From NCBI GenBank assembly GCA_040880365.1, contig JBBDIO010000225.1:1-14692 (forward strand): 14,692 nucleotides of DNA. The letters run 5' to 3'. The notes under the pieces are model-generated. The model did no database searches, had not been told where the DNA came from, and saw nothing but the letters and a program-made list of their open reading frames with translations. Made by a program: the position numbers and the translations under genes. Of this stretch, positions 6,184 through 12,839 are shown one piece after another. This DNA is from JBBDIO01 sp040880365. GTDB lineage: Bacteria > Chloroflexota > Anaerolineae > Caldilineales > Caldilineaceae. The number at the start of each line of letters is the position of its first letter. Position 1 is the first letter of the stretch.

Positions 6184-8274
6184 ATGCTTCAGCTTCTGCT
6201 TCACCGTTTGCCCGACCGTATACCTAATGCCAGAGGCGCGCACATTCCTATGTGGATTCCCGCGCGGCGGATGGCCCGCATGTTTGCCATACTGGCCGCC
6301 TGTATTGTGGCGAGCACGCTGTTTGTCTTGCAACCTACCGCAGTGTTGGCGCAAGACGTGGAAGAATATCTCGACTTGATTTTGGATACCGAACCTGATA
6401 TTACCGATGAGTTTGGCACCAATCGGGATTTCTGGACCACCACCTACGACGGTGAGACGTCGCGCTATTTCAAGAATGGGCGTTTGTATATTTCCGTCGA
6501 TGTGGCCGACACGGTTGCCTATTCGCGGGGCGATACGACGGTCGATGATTTCTATGCCGAGGTGGATACCTATCACATTGCGGGCGATGAAAGCAATCAG
6601 CCGGGCATTGTCTTCCGCTATCAGGATGAGGACAATTTCTATTTCTTTGCGATTGGCAACGATGGCTACTATGCCTTGCTCAAGCTGGAGAATAACAGCT
6701 GGACCAATCTGGTGGATTGGACCGAGAGCGAAGACGTGAACAGCGGTTCGGGCGCGCGCAATCGGGTCGCGGTACTTACGGAAGGCCCCGACATCGTGCT
6801 GCTTGCCAATGATGTAGTTTTGGCCGAGGTGGAAGATAGCACGTTTACCGAGGGGCAAATTGCACTGACCGCGGGCAGCTATGAACGCGCCGGTGTGGAG
6901 ATTGCGTTTGATAATTTTGCCCTGTGGCGATTGGGTGAGCCGGTGGTGGAAACACCCGATGCGCCGCCGCCCCTGACCCCTGCCACCCCCGAACCCGAAC
7001 CGGAGGACGACGGCTCGCTGCTGGACTATATCGACGAGGTGCGCACGCTCGACCCCGCTTACGAGGAGGATTTCACCGAGGGCGACGGCGGTTGGGATGT
7101 GTTCGAGACCGAGAATGTGCTTTCGGAACATGATGGCAGCAATGCGCTGGTCATGACCATCAGCGCACCGCAACGGCTGGGCACCAGCGTCTATCCGCGT
7201 GAAGTCGCCGACTTCTATATGGAAGTGGATGTGGAGCACCTGGAAGGCCCCATCGACGCCGAGGCGGGGATCGTCTTCCGCGAGGTAGATGAAAACAACT
7301 ACTATTTCTATGCCATCAGCCACGACGGCTATTACAGCCTGTGGCGCAAACGCAATAACGAGTGGCAAACCCTGGTCGAGTGGACCCCCAGCGACGCGCT
7401 GGATAGCGGCGAAGGCGCGTTTAACACTCTGGGGATTTTGGCGGAGGGCACGCAGATTGCCGTCTTTGCCAATGAAGTTTTGCTCAATGAAGTGACGGAC
7501 GAAGCCTTTGACGCGGGCAGTATTGCCCTGGTGGTGGGCACATTCGACACGGGCGGGGTCGCGATTGGTTTCGACGGTGTCTATATCTGGGACCTGGAAT
7601 CGGCTGCCCCGGCCCAGTCCCCGGTGCAACGTCCCACGGACGAAGAACCCGTGGACCCCGATTCCGAACCGGAAGCTCAATATGATGCGGAAGCCCGCCT
7701 GACCGAAATTCTCGATACGCCGTCTACATTCTACGATGATTTCCGCCGCAATACGGGCGTTTGGGAGTTGGTCGATGAGGTGGATCACAGCTTCTCCTAT
7801 CGGCAACGCGCTTTGCTGGGCACATTGGACAAAACCGAGTGGATCGCCTGGAGTGTATTGGATCAGGATCTGACCGATTACTACTTCGAAGTCGATGCGA
7901 CGCAACTGGCGGATATTGAAGATGCCAGCTATGGGATTGTCTTCCGCCTGCAGGATACGGATGAATTCTATCAGCTCAGCGTGAGCATCTATGGGAACTA
8001 TTCCATCTGGAAGACGGTGGGTGATGAATGGATCGAACTGGTGGAATGGACCGACCATCCGGCGGTCAATACTGGGCTGGAGGCCACCAATCGGGTAGGC
8101 GTTTTGGTGGAAGGCAGCAACCTGACGGCGGTTGTGAATGGCGAAGTGCTGGCGACTGTCAGCGACCCCGATTTCACATCCGGGCCGTTGGGCGTGGCGC
8201 TGGAAACGTTTGAGGAGACGGGCAACGAAGTGCTTTTCGATAACGCCGAACTCTGGGATCTGTCGCGGGAATAG
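6184..8274 (+). CDS. Exported protein with three LamG/DUF1080-like repeats
   Basis: A 696-residue protein. After a long basic n-region comes a hydrophobic segment (33-50) and a probable signal-peptidase I site, AVLA before Gln57. Three homologous modules follow, at about 75-250, 295-471 and 517-693. Each has an FY.EVD strand, the signature GIVFR (141-145, 362-366, 584-588), a DE(N/F)(F/Y)Y strand, a GYY or GNYS turn, a W..LV(D/E)WT strand and a final FD(N/G)..(L/I)W(R/D)L strand. This resembles concanavalin-like beta-sandwich domains of the LamG/DUF1080 group, which often bind or cleave carbohydrate; no catalytic residues can be named. The linkers 251-294 and 472-516 are rich in Pro, Glu and Asp, and no membrane anchor follows, so it is probably released or wall-associated. 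It appears monocistronic. Function unknown. Confidence 0.85.
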   Translation: MLQLLLHRLPDRIPNARGAHIPMWIPARRMARMFAILAACIVASTLFVLQPTAVLAQDVEEYLDLILDTEPDITDEFGTNRDFWTTTYDGETSRYFKNGRLYISVDVADTVAYSRGDTTVDDFYAEVDTYHIAGDESNQPGIVFRYQDEDNFYFFAIGNDGYYALLKLENNSWTNLVDWTESEDVNSGSGARNRVAVLTEGPDIVLLANDVVLAEVEDSTFTEGQIALTAGSYERAGVEIAFDNFALWRLGEPVVETPDAPPPLTPATPEPEPEDDGSLLDYIDEVRTLDPAYEEDFTEGDGGWDVFETENVLSEHDGSNALVMTISAPQRLGTSVYPREVADFYMEVDVEHLEGPIDAEAGIVFREVDENNYYFYAISHDGYYSLWRKRNNEWQTLVEWTPSDALDSGEGAFNTLGILAEGTQIAVFANEVLLNEVTDEAFDAGSIALVVGTFDTGGVAIGFDGVYIWDLESAAPAQSPVQRPTDEEPVDPDSEPEAQYDAEARLTEILDTPSTFYDDFRRNTGVWELVDEVDHSFSYRQRALLGTLDKTEWIAWSVLDQDLTDYYFEVDATQLADIEDASYGIVFRLQDTDEFYQLSVSIYGNYSIWKTVGDEWIELVEWTDHPAVNTGLEATNRVGVLVEGSNLTAVVNGEVLATVSDPDFTSGPLGVALETFEETGNEVLFDNAELWDLSRE

Positions 8275-8294
8275 CAGAATACGCACTTTCTGCA

Positions 8295-8314
8295 ATGTGT
8301 AACCATGTGTAACC
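8295..8314. repeat. 10-bp tandem duplication
   Basis: The unit atgtgtaacc occurs twice back to back, just downstream of the exported-protein gene, in non-coding DNA. Confidence 0.85.
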
Positions 8315-8377
8315 GTGCAGATTGGGGCGCAGGCGTGGCAGTGGCCCCTGTTTGTCGGGTATGCATGTATTTGGAGA

Positions 8378-8427
8378 ACTTCTTCTCTCGATTCCAGCCG
8401 CGCGCGGCTGGAATCGAGAGAAGAAGT
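8378..8427. terminator. Perfect 50-bp palindrome, possible hairpin terminator
   Basis: Two 25-bp arms meet without a spacer between 8402 and 8403. The left arm starts acttcttctctcgattccag and ends ccgcg; the right arm is its exact reverse complement. The RNA would fold into a very stable hairpin with a GC-rich tip. It lies about 100 bp after the exported-protein gene and 23 bp before the rpsT -35 element, a sensible place for a terminator. Neither flank carries a T-run, so an intrinsic terminator is not proven. A repeat-family palindrome or a mobile remnant remains possible. Confidence 0.5.
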
Positions 8428-8449
8428 GTTGTATGATTCGCTGGAAAAT

Positions 8450-8478
8450 TCGACAAAGCGGGTGGGATGTTATATGAT
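8450..8478 (+). promoter_or_regulatory. Sigma70-type promoter of rpsT
   Basis: A -35 element TCGACA (8450-8455; five of six bases match TTGACA) is separated by 17 bp from a -10 element TATGAT (8473-8478; five of six match TATAAT). Transcription would begin near 8485, giving a leader of about 86 nt before the rpsT start. Confidence 0.7.
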
Positions 8479-8525
8479 AATCCGCTGTAAATCACGCGGG
8501 CAGATACGGTCTGTTACGCTTATGG

Positions 8526-8540
8526 CCGGAAGTTTTCCGG
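8526..8540 (+). promoter_or_regulatory. Hairpin in the rpsT leader
   Basis: CCGGAA-gtt-TTCCGG can form a six-pair stem 31 nt before the start codon and 10 nt before the purine-rich AGGAAGAAG (8551-8559). Ribosomal protein S20 is known to repress its own translation in E. coli; whether this hairpin has such a role here is unknown. Confidence 0.35.
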
Positions 8541-8570
8541 GAAAATAAACAGGAAGAAGCGAGATTACAC

Positions 8571-8840
8571 GTGGCAAATATTAAATCAGCCGAAAAACGC
8601 AATCGACAGCGCATTACGCGCGAAGACCGCAATCGCGTGGTGCGCGGTGGTGCGCGTACTGCCATCAAGAAGGCGCGCACGGCCATCGCCAATGGCGACG
8701 CCAACGCCGCCGAACTGGTGCGCAGCGCCGAGCGTGCGTTGGACCGCGCCGCGACCAAGGGCGTTTTGCACGAGAACAACGCCGCCCGGCGCAAGTCGCG
8801 CCTGTACAAGGCGTTGGATGCAACCCAGACCGCGGCTTAA
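8571..8840 (+). CDS. rpsT: 30S ribosomal protein bS20
   Basis: An 89-residue, highly basic protein with the S20 pattern: ANIKSAEKRNRQ at the start, a long helical middle rich in Arg/Lys/Ala (NRVVRGGARTAIKKARTAI), and GVLHENNAARRKSRLYKAL near the end. S20 binds 16S rRNA early in assembly of the small ribosomal subunit. Length and composition are normal. The start codon is GTG, preceded by AGGAAG (8551-8556) at a rather long 14-nt spacing. It stands alone on the + strand with its own promoter and converges with the panE gene. Confidence 0.96.
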   Translation: MANIKSAEKRNRQRITREDRNRVVRGGARTAIKKARTAIANGDANAAELVRSAERALDRAATKGVLHENNAARRKSRLYKALDATQTAA

Positions 8841-8848
8841 TTTTTTGG

Positions 8849-8874
8849 CCCGACCGGCAGTGCTGGCAGTCGGG
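8849..8874. terminator. Hairpin between convergent rpsT and panE
   Basis: CCCGAC (8849-8854) and GTCGGG (8869-8874) form a stem in the 49-bp gap between the convergent genes. Six T (8841-8846) directly follow the rpsT stop, but they precede the hairpin on the + strand, and neither strand has a T-run after the stem. A terminator is likely by position, not by canonical sequence. Confidence 0.4.
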
Positions 8875-8889
8875 TGGGGATGCGTTGAA

Positions 8890-10053
8890 TTACGGCTGGG
8901 CCTGATGCAGGTCCGCCAATAGACGTTCCGGTTGATGGCGATAGTCGGCGCACGCCGCAGGTTCGTTAAACAGGCGTAGCAGGGTATCGGTCAACAACTG
9001 ATTGACGGGCGTGGGCACGCGTAGCTCACGCCCTTTGCGCGTTACGGCCCCATTTAGCCACTCTACTTCACTCCGTATAGGTGTTTCCCTATTGGCCGGA
9101 ATTTCTGGAGGCGCAGGCGCGTCGCTGGGCACGCGCGCCCGACTGGCGTGCAGATCCATGTGCAGGCTGGGCATTTTGCTGCCGCGCGCCTTGCCCACCT
9201 GCGGTTTGAGGATGGGGCGCAGCCACGCCGCGGGCGCATAGCGAATCAGCGGCGCTAGCAGGCCAAAGGGATAGCTGCCCAGATTCACAGGCGGAATCCC
9301 CGCGCGCGCCATGACGTGCAGCGCCTCGCGCCAGGCGCGAATTTCCAGATCAGCCAGCCGGGGATCCAGAAAAAGGCGCGCAGGCGGTTCATCCAGAATC
9401 GCGCTCAAGGCATTGCCCATCATGTTCATGAGCAGTTTGGTCCATTTTAGCCCCTGGGCGTGGGGATAGGTGCGCACGCGAAAGCCTGCTGTGCGCAAGG
9501 CTTCCTGCGCGCGATAGAGCGGGGTGTCCGTGGGCGAACCTGTTCGGCGTGTAGAATGGGAGGCGGGCGGGTCGCCCCACAGACTCAACCCCAGGGTATA
9601 GCTGGGCCGATCCACCTGGACCACCGCGGGCGCGGGCACGCTCACCGGCGTGGTGATGACCCCGGCCAGCACCGGACATGTTAACTTTGCGGCGATGGTT
9701 TCTTCGTTGCCCACGCCGTTTTGCAGACTGAGCAGGGGCGGCAGCGGCTGGCTTGTGGCCTTTGCCGCGGCGTCCAGCTCGGCCACGGCGGTGGCAGTGT
9801 CATAGCTCTTGACGGTGAGAATTGCCAGGTCGAAGGGGCGGTCGGTGGCCTGAAACGCTGCGTCAATCGAGGGCGCGGCGTGGGCTGCGTCGATGACATG
9901 GCGGCCCGTTTCGTCGATCAACACCAGCCCCTGGGCGCGCACGGCCTCGACAAAACGGGGACGGCTGCCAAATGTCACCTGCTGTCCACTGTGGGCCAGC
10001 TTGCCGCCGACCAGACAGCCAATCGCGCCTGCGCCAATCACGAGTATGTTCAT
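8890..10053 (-). CDS. panE: Ketopantoate reductase family protein (PanE/ApbA)
   Basis: A 387-residue NADP-dependent dehydrogenase-like protein. PanE reduces 2-dehydropantoate to pantoate in pantothenate and coenzyme A synthesis. The Rossmann motif GAGAIG is at 7-12, the family LLSLQNGVGNEE motif at 107-118, and the catalytic-lysine segment GLKWTKLLMNMMGNAL at 201-215 (Lys206, Asn210). The C-terminal SEVEWLNG segment (328-335) supplies the expected active-site acid, probably Glu329, followed by the VPTPVNQLL motif. It is well above the usual ~300 residues because of extra segments near 161-179 and 300-326, so a related alpha-keto acid substrate is possible. It lies 33 bp after glpC on the same strand and may be the last gene of that operon; ribosome binding site weak. 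Confidence 0.85.
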   Translation of the reverse strand: MNILVIGAGAIGCLVGGKLAHSGQQVTFGSRPRFVEAVRAQGLVLIDETGRHVIDAAHAAPSIDAAFQATDRPFDLAILTVKSYDTATAVAELDAAAKATSQPLPPLLSLQNGVGNEETIAAKLTCPVLAGVITTPVSVPAPAVVQVDRPSYTLGLSLWGDPPASHSTRRTGSPTDTPLYRAQEALRTAGFRVRTYPHAQGLKWTKLLMNMMGNALSAILDEPPARLFLDPRLADLEIRAWREALHVMARAGIPPVNLGSYPFGLLAPLIRYAPAAWLRPILKPQVGKARGSKMPSLHMDLHASRARVPSDAPAPPEIPANRETPIRSEVEWLNGAVTRKGRELRVPTPVNQLLTDTLLRLFNEPAACADYRHQPERLLADLHQAQP

Positions 10054-10086
10054 AGGTCCGTTTTTTATCAGCTTCCGGTTCGGATT

Positions 10087-11472
10087 TTATGGATGGCGTG
10101 CCCCGCGCGGGTGCGGGTGGAGTTGGCGCTGGGCCAGGTCGTAGAGGCCATAGGCCGCGGCAAGCCATTCGATGGGGTGGCGGCTGGGGATGGCGCGGCC
10201 ATGTTCCAGTTGGAGACCGTGCTCTAGTTGCCAGCGACAGGTTTCCGAATCACACGCGGTATATTCCAGGTCGTCGCCCTGCGCCTGGACAAAGTCAAAC
10301 AACTCTTGCCCCACATCCATCGCAACGCGATATTTTTCGGTCTTATAGCCATAGGTGCCCGCGATGCCACAGCAGCGGGCATGGCTTTCGCGCAGATCCA
10401 ATTGGGGGATGAGGCCCAGAATTTCCAGCGCGGGTTTGCCAATCTGATGGGCGCGCTGTTGACAGGGCGCGTGATAGGGCAAGGTGTAGGGCAGAGGCTG
10501 AAAATCGGTGCGCAACTCGCCTGCTTCCAGGCGCGCGCGCAGCCATTCGAAGATGTCCCAGGTCGCCAGCTTGACCTGGGTGGCGGCTTCATCGTGCAGA
10601 TCCAGTAGTTCGGGCGCTTCTTCTTTCAGTGTGAGCGTGCAACTGGTGCTGGTGCCCAGCACGGGGAAACCGGCGCGGGCAAAACTCGCCAGACAGGCCA
10701 CATTGCGCTGGTGATAGCCGGTTGCCGCGTCAAATTCGCCATTGCTGAGCATGGGCAAGCCACAGCAGTTTTGGGGCGGCACAATCACCTCATAGCCGTT
10801 GTGCTCCAACACCGCTACCGCGGCCTGGCCAATAAAAGGCTCATAATACATGGTGGCGCAGCCGTGGAAATAGACGACTTTGTGCGCCGGGTCCTCCACG
10901 CGCAGGCGATGTGGCGCGCGTTTGCGCAGCCAGTCGCCAAATGTGCCCTTTTCGCTCCAGCGCGGCAGCGGCGCTTCTCTGGCGATGCCCAGCACCTTTT
11001 CTGCCAGCAGCCGGCTCACCGGATTATGGAGCGCGAGATTGGCCGCAGCCGGCGCGATACTGCCCAGTTTGCCCAGCAGCTCGTTGCGCCCCAGCAGCCG
11101 GTTGCGCAGCGAAATGCCCCGGTCGGCTACGATTTGGGCGCGGGCGCGGGCGTTGATCTCGGCAATGCGCACCCCCGCCGGGCACACTTCATTGCACACG
11201 CGACATCCCGAACAGAAATCTACCGAATCGTCGGGAGAGTGTGCTTGCCCCGCAGCCCGAAAGCGCTGGGCCTGCGGTCCCACATATTTCGGCCCCGGAA
11301 AACGGTCGGTGACTGCCGACACCGGACAATAGCTGGTGCAGATGTTGCACTTGATACAGTGATCGAGCGTCTGATCGACGGATTCCCACTGGATAGGCTG
11401 CATGGCGTGGTTGGGCTGCACAGAATGCCTCATAATTTCTTGCAATGACTTCTGGCGAAAGATCTCCTGCAT
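10087..11472 (-). CDS. glpC: Anaerobic glycerol-3-phosphate dehydrogenase subunit C
   Basis: A 461-residue iron-sulfur subunit that passes electrons from the GlpAB flavin core to the membrane quinone pool. Two ferredoxin-type 4Fe-4S motifs are intact: Cys39, 42, 45, 49 (CIKCNICTSYCPV) and Cys87, 90, 93, 97 (CSGCRVCNEVCPAG). Two cysteine-rich CCG domains follow, with HGC (Cys205), CCGLPMLSNG (236-245), Cys278, HAPC (Cys337), CCGIAGTYG (367-375) and DSETCRWQ (Cys412). The whole layout matches E. coli GlpC, with about 30 extra N-terminal residues; ATGs at Met14 or Met24 are alternative starts and none has a good Shine-Dalgarno. It lies 63 bp after glpB and 33 bp before the panE-like gene. Confidence 0.93.
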   Translation of the reverse strand: MQEIFRQKSLQEIMRHSVQPNHAMQPIQWESVDQTLDHCIKCNICTSYCPVSAVTDRFPGPKYVGPQAQRFRAAGQAHSPDDSVDFCSGCRVCNEVCPAGVRIAEINARARAQIVADRGISLRNRLLGRNELLGKLGSIAPAAANLALHNPVSRLLAEKVLGIAREAPLPRWSEKGTFGDWLRKRAPHRLRVEDPAHKVVYFHGCATMYYEPFIGQAAVAVLEHNGYEVIVPPQNCCGLPMLSNGEFDAATGYHQRNVACLASFARAGFPVLGTSTSCTLTLKEEAPELLDLHDEAATQVKLATWDIFEWLRARLEAGELRTDFQPLPYTLPYHAPCQQRAHQIGKPALEILGLIPQLDLRESHARCCGIAGTYGYKTEKYRVAMDVGQELFDFVQAQGDDLEYTACDSETCRWQLEHGLQLEHGRAIPSRHPIEWLAAAYGLYDLAQRQLHPHPRGARHP

Positions 11473-11535
11473 ATGTTTTCGATGTAGGACAGGTTCGCCA
11501 ATGTCTCTGAAAAACGCGGGGCCAGGCGGGCGCGC

Positions 11536-12837
11536 TTAGGCGGGGGGCGATCCCAAACTGGCGATGATGGCGTGCGCCGCGGCCACACCTGTGGCAATGG
11601 CGAGGCCCTCGACACTGCGGGTGCGGATGGCGTCGGCATGGGCCAGCGCGTTGCCCGCAACCCACACATTGTGTAACAGCGGCGCGCCGGTCGAGTCTTC
11701 GGGCGTAATCGGCTGAAACTGGTCGTTGACTTCCAGGCCGCCGCGGAAAATAGGCTGCCCGCGGGGATCCAGGAATTCGCTCCGAAACCAGCCCTGGCGT
11801 GTCGTGGGCGCGCTCACCGGCAGATCAAAGACGGATTCCCAGACCCGTCCGTGCGCGTCGCTCTGCAAGCCGCCGCCGAGAATGCCGCCGGTCGCCAGCA
11901 GAAATGCCCGCGCGCGGTGGCGCAAAGGGCGGCTGCTGGTGGCGGTTTCAACGCTGTGTATCACGTCCCCGTCCTGATGCACAGCGATGGCTGCCATGCC
12001 CGCTTCGACCCGTACCCCCAACTGCGCCAGCGTCGCGACCAGCGCCTTGTGCAGACGAATGCCCGGCACACTGGGCGGCAGAGTGGGGATTTCAAAAATG
12101 GACGCACCCGTTTCGGCCTCCAATTGCGCCAGGGTCGCGGCGTGGCGCTCTAACCCTAAAATGGCGGGCAGGCCGATGCGCTCACCCGTGTCCACCTGTG
12201 CCTTGAGCGCCGCGCCCAGCCGCGCCACGGTGGCGGGGTCGTCGAGGGCTTGCGCCAGATGCACAGGATGATTGTCGCGCCGGTGGGTGATGGTTGCCAG
12301 CGGCAGCCAGTCCGCGCGTGCAGCTATGCTATGCGCGCGGGAAATATGTTCGGCAATCAATGCAGGGTAAAAATCGCGCAGGCCGCTAAAGCCCACAATC
12401 AGCATAGGCTGGGGCGAAGTCAGTTCGCCTGCCCGTTGCGCGCGTGGCGCACGCCAGGTGGGGCGCGCCACGCCAATCGGTGAAGGCAGCAGCAGATTGA
12501 CGGCTGGATTGGCCGCAGAATCTGGGGCAGACGGGCCAAAGTCCAACCCCGCCCTGTTCAGGCTGGCGACGATGGTCTCCATTGCCGCCTCTACCTGCGC
12601 CGCACCCAGCCGCGCATAGGGATGTTGCGCGGGGAGCCGATCCAGCGCGGCAAAGGGGTGAGGAATAGATTCCGGGGTGTCGCCCGGCAGATAGCCCAGC
12701 ACATCCAGCGTGCCCGCGTGCCAGTGCAGGGTGCCCAACCCTTTGGCGATCACGCGCACACGCAAACCGGCCTGCGCCGCGACCAGGGCTGCGCTCAGGC
12801 CACTGCACCCCGCGCCGATGACCAGCAGATCGAGCAT
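11536..12837 (-). CDS. glpB: Anaerobic glycerol-3-phosphate dehydrogenase subunit B
   Basis: A 433-residue flavoprotein subunit. GlpB partners GlpA in oxidising sn-glycerol 3-phosphate to dihydroxyacetone phosphate. It has an N-terminal dinucleotide-binding motif GAGCSG (8-13), the GlpB-type LHWHAGTLDVLGYLP segment (37-51), VGFSGLRDFYPALIAEH in the middle (148-164), the well-conserved IPTLPPSVPGIRLHKAL (255-271), and FLLATGGILGGGL before the C-terminal flavin-contact region (VWVAGNALAHADAI). Similarity to E. coli GlpB is spread along the whole length, which excludes a generic FAD oxidoreductase. It starts 2 bp after the glpA stop, so the two are almost certainly co-translated. Confidence 0.92.
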   Translation of the reverse strand: MLDLLVIGAGCSGLSAALVAAQAGLRVRVIAKGLGTLHWHAGTLDVLGYLPGDTPESIPHPFAALDRLPAQHPYARLGAAQVEAAMETIVASLNRAGLDFGPSAPDSAANPAVNLLLPSPIGVARPTWRAPRAQRAGELTSPQPMLIVGFSGLRDFYPALIAEHISRAHSIAARADWLPLATITHRRDNHPVHLAQALDDPATVARLGAALKAQVDTGERIGLPAILGLERHAATLAQLEAETGASIFEIPTLPPSVPGIRLHKALVATLAQLGVRVEAGMAAIAVHQDGDVIHSVETATSSRPLRHRARAFLLATGGILGGGLQSDAHGRVWESVFDLPVSAPTTRQGWFRSEFLDPRGQPIFRGGLEVNDQFQPITPEDSTGAPLLHNVWVAGNALAHADAIRTRSVEGLAIATGVAAAHAIIASLGSPPA

Positions 12838-12839
12838 GG

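Noticed and set aside
6163..8295. Antisense open frame of 710 codons covering the whole exported-protein gene
   Set aside because: The sense strand has a ribosome binding site, signal peptide and three homologous modules. The antisense product is low in recognisable motifs and is a by-product of GC-rich codon use.
8366..8434. TGTAT direct repeats flanking the 50-bp palindrome, as a possible target-site duplication
   Set aside because: The five-base copies (8366-8370, 8430-8434) are not flush with the palindrome ends (7 and 2 bases away), and a five-base match is easily due to chance.
8431..8437. Second TATGAT as another rpsT -10 element
   Set aside because: The base stretch 17 bp upstream lies in the palindrome and matches a -35 at only about three of six positions; the 8450-8478 pair is much better.
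10711..11448. Plus-strand open frame opposite glpC
   Set aside because: GlpC has all its cysteine motifs on the minus strand, and the opposite product resembles nothing known.
11473..11535. Possible attenuator between glpB and glpC (CGCG arms, then five T on the minus strand)
   Set aside because: The stem is only four pairs and the loop is 12 bases. It is too weak to call, and GlpC is needed with GlpAB.
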